64,000 nucleotides of DNA from the NCBI RefSeq assembly GCF_009688945.1, contig NZ_AP021874.1, forward strand, positions 2,108,001 through 2,172,000, read 5' to 3'. The position numbers and the translations under genes were made by a program. Position 1 is the stretch's first letter. The number at the start of each line of letters is the position of its first letter. The notes beneath the pieces are model-generated. The model saw only the letters and a list, made by a program, of their open reading frames with translations, was not told the origin of the DNA and made no database searches. Of the stretch, positions 17,616 to 24,858 are shown piece after piece. The DNA comes from Desulfosarcina alkanivorans. Lineage in GTDB: Bacteria > Desulfobacterota > Desulfobacteria > Desulfobacterales > Desulfosarcinaceae.

Positions 17616-18119
17616 TCAGCTATTGGTGATCCCGGATTGTTTCAATAGGTAAATAAGAATATACTTTAAAGGGCTCTGAACCTCGGGGAGTGCCAGCGCC
17701 ACTTTTTCCAGAAAAATGGTCGCACCGTCTTTGTATGCTTTTTCCAGCAGCGCCTCATCCGGCTTCAAAGTATAGCAGGCGATGGGTAAATCCGGATACT
17801 GGCCTCGAATGCCTGCAATGGCCGAAAGGGCGATATCCGCGCCTCTGTTACGATCGTTGAATTGAACGGCAGCTTCTGCCGGCCAGAACAGATCAACGAG
17901 GACGATATCCGGTTTCTCCCGCTCGATGTATTCTTGCCACTTGCTTATATCCCCCGTTTTGACAAGTTCGAAAACGAAACCGGATCGGCCATCCGATTCG
18001 GAAAGTCCTTTTTCCACCGCAGAGACCCAATTGTCATCCCATACCAATTGATCTGGCGGCAATTCATCGCGAAACCGCTTACTGAAAATATCGTCGAAAA
18101 ATAGTACTTTTGCTTTCAT
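17616..18119 (-). CDS. Receiver-like response regulator protein
   Basis: A 167-aa protein shaped like a stand-alone receiver domain. An acidic pair occurs early (LFFDDIF, residues 5-11), a candidate phospho-acceptor Asp in DIVLVDLFWP near residue 76, and a late lysine in ATIFLEKVALALP near 139. A longer than usual N-terminal segment (residues 20-70) is inserted. There is no DNA-binding domain. The gene starts 3 bp behind the histidine-kinase-like gene, so the two are probably partners. Output unknown. Confidence 0.65.
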   Translation of the reverse strand: MKAKVLFFDDIFSKRFRDELPPDQLVWDDNWVSAVEKGLSESDGRSGFVFELVKTGDISKWQEYIEREKPDIVLVDLFWPAEAAVQFNDRNRGADIALSAIAGIRGQYPDLPIACYTLKPDEALLEKAYKDGATIFLEKVALALPEVQSPLKYILIYLLKQSGITNS

Positions 18120-18121
18120 TG

Positions 18122-19858
18122 TTAGCTCCTTTCTTGTTTGGAAACGGAGGGAAATGTCAACCGCGTTCGATACGGTTGGCGAGTTATCTCGATCCTGCCT
18201 CGCAAACGCTCCATTTCTTCCTTTATCTGAATGCTTCCACGTCCAGAAACCGTCTCATATTCCATGCCGTTATCTTTGAACTCGACATCGATGGTACCGC
18301 TTTTTCCCCGTATGATGATGTCAATCTTTCCGATGATGGTTGCGCCTTTCTCGATTCTTGTGTTGATGGCCCGGATGCTGTTGGTGAATAAATTTTCGAA
18401 AATGGTTTCCAATTGTTCGTCGCTGGCTTTGATCTTGCGCCCTTTTTCCAAGGGTCCGTTCTCAAGATGATAGTCTATGGTAATCCCTGGAAACTGCGGC
18501 TCCTTGCGATCTATGAACACCCTTATCCATTTGATGACGTCAATGGTTTTATACCGCCACCTCAGCACTCGGCCCTGGTCATGCAATTCGGTAAAGAGCT
18601 CTTCCATCCCATTGAGCGCATTGATCATTTGGGGGTCGGTTAACATTTCCGGAGCGCGTTTGACGATGATCCCCTTTATCGCCCCCAAACAATAGAAACC
18701 CGGATTGTGAATCTTTAAGCTGATGTCGGAAAGAAAATTGATGAGCCTTTCATTCAAGAGAAAGGATTTTAAAAGCGAATTATAGGTGGCAAGGAAAGGG
18801 TTCATGTGCAGATACTTCCAGAAACTGGGATGACGGGATGATAGAATGACGACTCCCAGTTCTTGTCCGAGCATATGCAATGGGTATATTACGTATGATT
18901 TTATCGAATCCAAACACGTCTTGATGAGCTCCCGGTCTTTACTTGAAAATCCCGTCATCTTTTCTATTCTGTCCGCGAAATCCGCCATTCGTCTGTCTCC
19001 GCCCTCTCCCTCAACAGGAAAAATGGAATCGAAACCATCCCTCAGGCTGCTACCGGTCGAAGGTATGAAGTTGGCCAGCAACACCTCCCGGACATCGTCT
19101 TTCCAAGCAACGACCATGCGGTAGCTGGATTCGTATAGGCTACCCGTTTTGAACAAAGCCATTACGACATCCGCAGTCGAGTGCCTGGTGTAGGGTTCCA
19201 CGGCCCCCCGGTGATCGATGGGAGCGTTTGACGCGATAAGCCTTGCCATTTTTAGCAGTTTGTCGTGGGCGGTGTTTACGGTGATCCGATCTCTTACATC
19301 TATGACATAATCCATGATAAGGGGGCCATATCTGCGAGAGAACTTCTCTATACGCCTTTTGTCATCGATGCTGAATGGAGCCTTGTTTCGATAGCGGCTG
19401 AGCTCAATGGTACAAAAGATCTCGTTTCCCCGTTTGATGGGCAGTATGATGATACTGGAGACGGGTTTTTTGATGTCCTGGATATAATGATAGTCCATGG
19501 ACCCGACAATTTCTAGAAAAGGATTGCCCCCCTGCCTGTCGTCCTCAGCCCAGATGTCACGTATCAGTACGCTCTCTCCGGTTTTCAATACCCGCCCAGT
19601 GAATCCCTTGTTCGGCTCGAGAGGCTTGAGGTTGACGCCCTTCTTCAACCATGGCTGGCAATCTTTCAACACATATAGTTTTTCGCCCATTCCTCCCTTG
19701 GGCAAAAGTGTGATCTGACCGATATCGGCGTGGACGTGGGCGGTCAGAACCTTCATTACTTCCATCAGAATCGAATCCACAGCTGTATCGCCACCCGAAA
19801 CGGCGATAACCGGTAGTTTCTCAAAAAGGGTTTCGGCACCAATCTCCTGGTTGGTCAT
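18122..19858 (-). CDS. GAF-domain sensor histidine kinase-like protein
   Basis: A 578-aa soluble protein. Residues about 25-190 form a GAF domain (GDTAVDSILMEVMKVLTAHV onward, with GFTGRVLKTGESVLIRDIW). Residues about 200-370 may be a second GAF-like unit. The C-terminal ~140 residues carry an N box (ETIFENLFTNSIRAIN) and a short G1 box (EFKDNGMEY), as in GHKL ATPases. The phospho-acceptor His region is not clear. It lies at the distal end of the glycyl-radical operon and directly ahead of a receiver-like gene, suggesting a signalling pair linked to this pathway. Confidence 0.65.
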   Translation of the reverse strand: MTNQEIGAETLFEKLPVIAVSGGDTAVDSILMEVMKVLTAHVHADIGQITLLPKGGMGEKLYVLKDCQPWLKKGVNLKPLEPNKGFTGRVLKTGESVLIRDIWAEDDRQGGNPFLEIVGSMDYHYIQDIKKPVSSIIILPIKRGNEIFCTIELSRYRNKAPFSIDDKRRIEKFSRRYGPLIMDYVIDVRDRITVNTAHDKLLKMARLIASNAPIDHRGAVEPYTRHSTADVVMALFKTGSLYESSYRMVVAWKDDVREVLLANFIPSTGSSLRDGFDSIFPVEGEGGDRRMADFADRIEKMTGFSSKDRELIKTCLDSIKSYVIYPLHMLGQELGVVILSSRHPSFWKYLHMNPFLATYNSLLKSFLLNERLINFLSDISLKIHNPGFYCLGAIKGIIVKRAPEMLTDPQMINALNGMEELFTELHDQGRVLRWRYKTIDVIKWIRVFIDRKEPQFPGITIDYHLENGPLEKGRKIKASDEQLETIFENLFTNSIRAINTRIEKGATIIGKIDIIIRGKSGTIDVEFKDNGMEYETVSGRGSIQIKEEMERLRGRIEITRQPYRTRLTFPSVSKQERS

Positions 19859-19934
19859 CGATATTTTTCCAAGTTGCTATATTTCCTGTTGAATGAGTGG
19901 GGAGCTGGGTAATTGGGTATATCCACGGACCTTT

Positions 19935-20348
19935 TTACACGCCCTGCCCCATGTCGACGATGGGTCGCACATCTGTGATTTCAAAATGTATCAAATGTTT
20001 CAGCATTTCTGCCGCATCACCGACCTTTTCCTTGATCCCTGCCTTCAAGCGATCAAAGGTGTCTCCACCATCCTCAACCGTCTTCACCTTCATATAGATT
20101 CGACATCCTTCCGTCTGCATTCCCGTTTTTCCAGGAAGTGTTACGAGAAGCGCGGCATCGGGATTCTCTTTGAGGTTGGCGTAGGTTCTGTTGTCACCCA
20201 GCATCAGCATCAAGGTGGAATCGCCTGCCGGGACTATCGATCCAAACATGGCGATATTGTTATCGCCATGTCTGTTGGACGTGCTTAAAATATTCGTCTT
20301 GTCGGGTGATGTCAGGCATTTTTTCACATTATTGTTCAAAATCAACAT
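19935..20348 (-). CDS. Pyridoxamine 5'-phosphate oxidase-like flavin-binding protein
   Basis: A 137-aa split-barrel protein of the PPOX superfamily. The core includes NILSTSNRHGDNNIAMFGS, then LMLMLGDNRTYANLKENPDA and AALLVTLPGKTG, typical of FMN-binding single-domain members. It ends DVRPIVDMGQGV. Such proteins bind FMN or F420 and often reduce small organic substrates; no specific substrate can be given. The GGAGA ribosome site is well placed. It is part of the minus-strand run that begins at the activating enzyme. Confidence 0.8.
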   Translation of the reverse strand: MLILNNNVKKCLTSPDKTNILSTSNRHGDNNIAMFGSIVPAGDSTLMLMLGDNRTYANLKENPDAALLVTLPGKTGMQTEGCRIYMKVKTVEDGGDTFDRLKAGIKEKVGDAAEMLKHLIHFEITDVRPIVDMGQGV

Positions 20349-20555
20349 CTTGGTCTCCTTTTCTCATCGGAGTCATTCAAGGATCAACGGTATTCCAATG
20401 GTGTCTGGTGTCGATGGGTACAGATAAAAGCCGAGTGGTGACGATTTTGCCATGGCTCACCCGGAGACGTGCCACGGGTCACCTCTCGGCATAGAACATT
20501 TGAGGTGGTGTACGGCCCCAGGCGAACTAATGGCAGGTACGAACAGGTACTATGC

Positions 20556-20608
20556 TCAAATTTCCTGACCCAGGTCCATAATGGGCCTTGCATCCATAGA
20601 GCGAAAAT
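20556..20608 (-). pseudogene. 3'-end remnant of a second PPOX-like gene
   Basis: A short frame encodes YFRSMDARPIMDLGQEI and a stop, nearly the same C-terminus as the intact PPOX-like gene next to it (DVRPIVDMGQGV). Nothing recognisable remains upstream. It may be the tail of a tandem duplicate that was deleted. Confidence 0.5.
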
Positions 20609-20625
20609 AACCCGATAGGCGTCTT

Positions 20626-21015
20626 TTATGCGACCGATCCAGCCACCTCGATGAATTTTCCCACCGCACCCAGGTTACCGGTCAGCTTGGCGAGCGACCC
20701 TTTTTTAAGCTTAAGTGCGCCCATGGTCAGCGCTGCGACGACATTTTTTTTACCGCTGAAAACGGATTCATATGTTCCGGCTTTTCCCTCCAATATGATG
20801 TCGACTTCGTCGTCCGGTTTGGTCCCGAACCACGATGGTTCCGCTGTCGGCAGCCACATGCCGAAGGCGATATCCTTTTTGAGTTTGGCCTTGCGGTCCT
20901 TCAGGACACGAAAATGAAAGTTGCTGTCGAAACCTTCGGCCTTTTTCTGGAAATCCTCATTTTTCTTCAACGCTTCGACGACGGCCTCCAGCCACTCCTC
21001 GGTAAACAGTTGCAT
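20626..21015 (-). CDS. SCP2 sterol-transfer family protein
   Basis: A 129-aa single-domain SCP2-like protein. The central strands and loop (KKDIAFGMWLPTAEPSW, PDDEVDIILEGKAGTYESVF) and the C-terminal helix (MGALKLKKGSLAKLTGNLGA) match the lipid-binding fold, which holds fatty acyl chains or other hydrophobic ligands in a tunnel. In this operon it could carry a hydrophobic substrate or CoA-linked intermediate; that is inference. The gene lies 25 bp behind the VWA gene. Confidence 0.8.
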   Translation of the reverse strand: MQLFTEEWLEAVVEALKKNEDFQKKAEGFDSNFHFRVLKDRKAKLKKDIAFGMWLPTAEPSWFGTKPDDEVDIILEGKAGTYESVFSGKKNVVAALTMGALKLKKGSLAKLTGNLGAVGKFIEVAGSVA

Positions 21016-21039
21016 CTGGCTCTACCCCTTTCTTTCATG

Positions 21040-22833
21040 TTAATGATTTTGTATGAAACGTTCCTCGATCTGGGCCTGATCCGACGATTTCGCAAGGCTA
21101 AAAGACAGAGGCACCTTCCCATACATAAACGTCCATTTGAACAGGTTTTCCACCGCATTCGGCAATTGGCCGAAACCATCGACGAACTGGATGCTTTTCC
21201 CGTATTGCCGTTTCATGGCGGCACGGTCTTTATATCCGATTCCGAGTGTTACCAGGTGAATCCGGCTCCGTTGACAATAATCGATACCGTAACGGACATG
21301 GCAGCCGAAATTGGATTCCCCGTCGGTGATGTGAATAATAATTTTCTTGTTGGCATTTGCCGGCATGAAATGGGCCGCCAAAATGATGGCCTGGCCGGAA
21401 GCGGTTTGACCGCTGGGAGGAACGGAAAGAACTCGGTTTCCGTCGATCAGCCTGGAAATCATGCAGACCCCCTCAACCTCGAAATACCCATAGCCCTGTA
21501 TTCGGTTCTGGAAGCCAGAAAACGCTTTGTGGACCGCGCCAAGCGTGTTTTCCACCATGCGCCATTTACCGTATCCGGCCATGGAAGCGGTTGCGTCCAC
21601 AAGGATGCATACCGTCCAGTCCACGACGGGAAGCCTCTGTTTGTCGTAAAAGCATCGTCCGCCGATAGGAGCGCGATACAACCGCCTGCGATCCACCCGT
21701 CCTGCTTCGAGTCCGCGATTGAAGACCGTTTTACGATTTGCGTAACTCTGTATAATCGACTTTAATCGGGAGACCATTTTGGTGTCGAGAACCGGGTGTG
21801 CCGAAATGTTGAAATCCCAACGTGAGGTGGGGACGACATCCGGATTGTCCGTCCCGGCAACAGAGCGAACAATGGGCGTGAGATCGTTCGAATAGGCGGA
21901 GAGCCTCTCCTCGACCGACTGCGTTATTTCAGCGGACAGCCGTTTCATCGAGGATGTCTTTTTTCTTTTTGTCGTTTTCGTCGATAAGTTCCCTTCCGGC
22001 AGCCAGATCAACCGATTATCGCGTCCCTTCCAACCCCGGACCATCCCCATGAGCCCTGCCAGCGCATCCATATAATGCGTCACTCGTTGCGTGCATCGGT
22101 TCGCGACCCGGCTTTGCGAACCGGCGATCTCCCTTAGTTGCGCGGTCAGTCCGGACAATATCCCCATCGGTTTTTCAAGCAAGGAGGCTCCTCTCTGCTC
22201 CTTGCGGTCGAACGATTGAATCCACCATCGTTGAAACAGGTCGTCAACACTCGGAGAGAAATGATCGCTGGGAACCGGTCCCAGGGCTGTCTTCCGGGCG
22301 ATCTGGGTATATTTCCCTAACATTGTGGGTTCTGAAATAATATCCACGTATATAGTCTCCCCGAAGTGCACGACTTTGTGAAGTAGGATTTGATCCGAGA
22401 AGTCGAGATGTTGGGAACGTTCCGCCACCTTAGACCAGACCAGATCGACCCATTGCGTTCGTCGGAGCGCCTCGTGGACGGCAATTCCGACAAGATAGTC
22501 GAATTTCTTATACGAAACGGGATAAGGATCATCCATCACCAGCGCGGGATCGAGGACAATTGCACCGTTGTTGCTCGACATACCGGCCCATTCGACCTTT
22601 CCCGTGTTGCTGCCGACATATCCGACAACCTTGTTCAACGCCCTGAGGATATTCGCCAGTTCAACGGCTTCCAAATGAGACGTATTCTTTCGCCAGTAAG
22701 CGGAGAGACCGTTTCCGTTTTTCTCTCTTGCGTCTTCGGAGGGGTGTTCAGTTGCGATACCGGTGTCTCGGCGATGGGCGGCGCTGAACCAGTCCCAACT
22801 AGTAGGGTTTATATTCTGATCCGTTTTTGCCAT
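21040..22833 (-). CDS. VWA-domain protein of the CbbO/NorD/CobT type
   Basis: A 597-aa protein whose C-terminal third is a von Willebrand A domain. The metal-ion adhesion site is visible in VDWTVCILVDATASMAGYGKW (D-x-T-x-S near residue 416) and IIIHITDGESNFG (the later Asp). The N-terminal 350 residues are helical and lack other motifs. Proteins like this pair with MoxR ATPases as activation chaperones for metalloenzymes. It overlaps the MoxR gene by 35 bp, so the two are translationally linked. A maturation or repair role for the glycyl-radical enzyme complex is inferred. Confidence 0.82.
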   Translation of the reverse strand: MAKTDQNINPTSWDWFSAAHRRDTGIATEHPSEDAREKNGNGLSAYWRKNTSHLEAVELANILRALNKVVGYVGSNTGKVEWAGMSSNNGAIVLDPALVMDDPYPVSYKKFDYLVGIAVHEALRRTQWVDLVWSKVAERSQHLDFSDQILLHKVVHFGETIYVDIISEPTMLGKYTQIARKTALGPVPSDHFSPSVDDLFQRWWIQSFDRKEQRGASLLEKPMGILSGLTAQLREIAGSQSRVANRCTQRVTHYMDALAGLMGMVRGWKGRDNRLIWLPEGNLSTKTTKRKKTSSMKRLSAEITQSVEERLSAYSNDLTPIVRSVAGTDNPDVVPTSRWDFNISAHPVLDTKMVSRLKSIIQSYANRKTVFNRGLEAGRVDRRRLYRAPIGGRCFYDKQRLPVVDWTVCILVDATASMAGYGKWRMVENTLGAVHKAFSGFQNRIQGYGYFEVEGVCMISRLIDGNRVLSVPPSGQTASGQAIILAAHFMPANANKKIIIHITDGESNFGCHVRYGIDYCQRSRIHLVTLGIGYKDRAAMKRQYGKSIQFVDGFGQLPNAVENLFKWTFMYGKVPLSFSLAKSSDQAQIEERFIQNH

Positions 22834-23647
22834 TTGTCTTCCGCAGTTCTATGTGAAGCGATAAAAGAATGGACTCCAGTGCGTCATTTCCGATCTGCAG
22901 GCTGTTGACGAATGAGTCCTCTATGGTTGCCCCAACGGCGACCATTTCGGCAATCATCAGGGTATGGCGTGTGGAAACGATTATCGGTTCCTGGGCGTTT
23001 CCTCGCAACTGATTGGCCACGTTCACGATGGTCTGTGCATCAGCCCTGGAAATACCGGCTTTGTGGTGCAATACATCGGTCTCCACATCCATGGGCAGAT
23101 AATCTAGCGTCGTTACATAGAACCGGTCCCTTAGCGCGGCATCGAGCATTTCGGTTCCGATAAACTCGTCGCCTTCATTCAAGGTCGCGATAAAGACCAC
23201 CCGGTCGGCCACTTTCAATTGACCGATTTCATCCAGCCACACCTGCCGGTCCTCCGCGAGGACAGAAAAAAGCATGTTCAGCGCCTTAGGATGCTCCGGT
23301 CTGTTGATTTCTTCAAGGTGGATGACACAGCCCGGCGTTTGAAGGGCTTGCGGAAATAGAAACTGCTGGTAATAGGTTTCACCGTCCTTCAGCCGGTGTT
23401 CTCCGAATAGCTGGCCCGGTTCTGAAAGTATGCCGATCTGGAAGGTGGCCAGGGGGCGCTTATTGCGGGCGGCAAACTGTTTCACCAATGTGGATTTGCC
23501 ACAACCTTGTTTTCCAGCCACCAGAAGGTTTACCGGATGGCGCCGGGAAAGCATGTTAATCCGATCAAGGTTATCGATGACCGCCTTCGGTAAAAAATAA
23601 TGGTCTTCTTGATTGGGGATGGCGTCCGAAATCGCATTGTTCGTCAT
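22799..23647 (-). CDS. MoxR-type AAA+ ATPase (BssE-like)
   Basis: A 282-aa AAA+ ATPase. Walker A is GKQGCGKSTLVKQF near residue 47, Walker B VIHLEEINRPE near 109 (LEE in place of the common DE spacing), and sensor 1 lies in VVFIATLNEGDEF. The ALRDRFYVTTLDYLP arginine-finger region follows. Length and type match BssE/TutH, the putative chaperone ATPase encoded with benzylsuccinate synthase. It probably remodels or assembles the glycyl-radical complex together with the VWA protein. Role inferred from context. Confidence 0.85.
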   Translation of the reverse strand: MTNNAISDAIPNQEDHYFLPKAVIDNLDRINMLSRRHPVNLLVAGKQGCGKSTLVKQFAARNKRPLATFQIGILSEPGQLFGEHRLKDGETYYQQFLFPQALQTPGCVIHLEEINRPEHPKALNMLFSVLAEDRQVWLDEIGQLKVADRVVFIATLNEGDEFIGTEMLDAALRDRFYVTTLDYLPMDVETDVLHHKAGISRADAQTIVNVANQLRGNAQEPIIVSTRHTLMIAEMVAVGATIEDSFVNSLQIGNDALESILLSLHIELRKTNGKNGSEYKPY

Positions 23648-23667
23648 GTCAACTCAAGATCCTTCGC

Positions 23668-24018
23668 TTATAATGATTCCGAGAAAAAAATCGATCGTCT
23701 CTGCTTTCTTAAAAACTGATCGAGGCCAGCTATATTCCATCTTTGATTCATTTTACTCAGTAATCCGATTATATGCTTGGCTTCGCGCAATTTCTCCTTG
23801 TCAGCGCTTTCGGAGATGGAAACAAGCCGGCTGGACAGCCTTTTCATTTCCTCTTTTTCCCTATCCAAGCTTTCGGCCCTAGAAAACAGACATTTGTTCC
23901 CGCAACGCGGACACTCGCGGAGGTCGGATTCCCCGCAAGCCGCTCAGCCGGCCTGGCCCCGATATCTGAAATCGAGGTATTCGGATGTAAAACCGCAATT
24001 GCTGCATGTGAGATCCAT
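23668..24018 (-). CDS. Zinc-ribbon protein with in-frame UGA (possible selenoprotein or nonsense mutant)
   Basis: The ATG at 24018 has a good AGGGGGA ribosome site. The frame gives MDLTCSNCGFTSEYLDFRYR, then GQAG and a TGA at 23944-23946. In the same frame it continues AACGESDLRECPRCGNKCLF and a helical tail rich in charged residues, ending 21 bp before the MoxR gene. The two CxxC pairs, one on each side of the TGA, would form a zinc ribbon, so the parts belong together. A 9-bp stem with an 8-base loop begins 4 bases after the TGA. Either UGA is read as selenocysteine or a CGA/other codon was mutated. Confidence 0.6.
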
Positions 24019-24079
24019 TTGTTCCCCCTTAACAATTGTGCTTTCATGCCATACGTTGTTTGTTTTCAGAAGTGAACTA

Positions 24080-24099
24080 CCCCGCCGCAAGCAGCGGGG
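24080..24099. other. GC-rich hairpin inside the operon
   Basis: CCCCGC (24080-24085) pairs with GCGGGG (24094-24099) around an 8-base loop. It lies between two genes of the glycyl-radical operon. The motif resembles hairpins found at IS200/IS605 ends and REP-like repeats, or it could act as a processing or attenuation site. No transposase is near. Confidence 0.5.
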
Positions 24100-24137
24100 C
24101 GTTAGACTCGATGCTTCGGACAGCCACATCTCAATCG

Positions 24138-24527
24138 CTATTTAGCGAGCCGTTCCATCTGGCGCTGGGTGCGACGGTGGTGCGGATCGGCGCACTCGGT
24201 GCCGTCCGTGTCGATGAACGCCATCTCGTCGTAATACGCGCATTTTCCGGCGTCCACATTGAAAAACGTCATCATGGCCGCTTCGCCTTCCAAGACGAAG
24301 ACCGGCGGATCTGCATTCAGATCGCTGCCCGTCTTCAACACCGCGCAAAATCCTCTGCCGTCGGAACCGTATGCGCTCTCGGAAAACTTCTTGCACCTGC
24401 CGCAGGGCTTTTCCGGTACCTCCTCGCGGCCGGAAACCCCCTTCTTGTTGGAAAAATTGCCGGCCATGGTATCCCGCATCTGGGCCCATTCGCCGCCCCG
24501 TTTCCTTCTCGATTTACGTTTCGCCAT
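24138..24527 (-). CDS. Cys-rich small protein of the glycyl-radical operon
   Basis: A 129-aa protein with a basic N-terminus (MAKRKSRRKRGGEWAQ) and a cysteine-rich core: KPCGRCKKFSESAYGSDGRG, then FCAVLKTGSD and, later, CAYYDEMAF. The CxxC-x14-C-x(n)-C pattern is like the Fe-S (HiPIP-like) small subunits of benzylsuccinate synthase, though this protein is longer. It starts 18 bp behind the 73-aa subunit gene with a strong GGGAGG site. It may be an extra subunit of the complex or an electron carrier; that is inference from pattern and position. Confidence 0.6.
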   Translation of the reverse strand: MAKRKSRRKRGGEWAQMRDTMAGNFSNKKGVSGREEVPEKPCGRCKKFSESAYGSDGRGFCAVLKTGSDLNADPPVFVLEGEAAMMTFFNVDAGKCAYYDEMAFIDTDGTECADPHHRRTQRQMERLAK

Positions 24528-24544
24528 CTCCGCCTCCCGTTGAT

Positions 24545-24766
24545 TTATTGCGTTGTCTGTGCCACGTTCTCGATGCCGGCCGATTTACCCCAGGGATCCT
24601 CGCCTCCCTGCATGATCCGGGTGGCTTCGCTTTTCATCTCATCAACCACGAGCCAGGCCTGACATTTCATGCATTGCCGTAGGCTTACCGATTCGTCGAT
24701 GCGTGGATTGTAAAGATAACGGAACTCCTTGATGGGAGCTTCTGTATTGCATGCGATGCATTTCAT
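24545..24766 (-). CDS. Small beta-type subunit of fumarate-adding glycyl radical enzyme
   Basis: A 73-aa protein, MKCIACNTEAPIKEFRYLYN at the start, with two CxxC pairs (C3/C6 and C32/C35 in QCMKCQAWLV). This is the form of the small cluster-binding subunits that accompany BssA-type enzymes. It begins 92 bp after the catalytic-subunit stop codon, with an AGGAG ribosome site. In the known enzymes these subunits are needed for stability or radical control. The start is chosen by the ribosome site; a longer frame upstream overlaps the catalytic gene and is not credible. Confidence 0.75.
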   Translation of the reverse strand: MKCIACNTEAPIKEFRYLYNPRIDESVSLRQCMKCQAWLVVDEMKSEATRIMQGGEDPWGKSAGIENVAQTTQ

Positions 24767-24858
24767 TTGTGGTCTCCTGTTTTTCTGTTTGTGTCGACAT
24801 CCCGAATAAAGATGGGCTTGTCCCGGGGCCCCTTTCCCCGGGACAAGCGCGAACCCGC

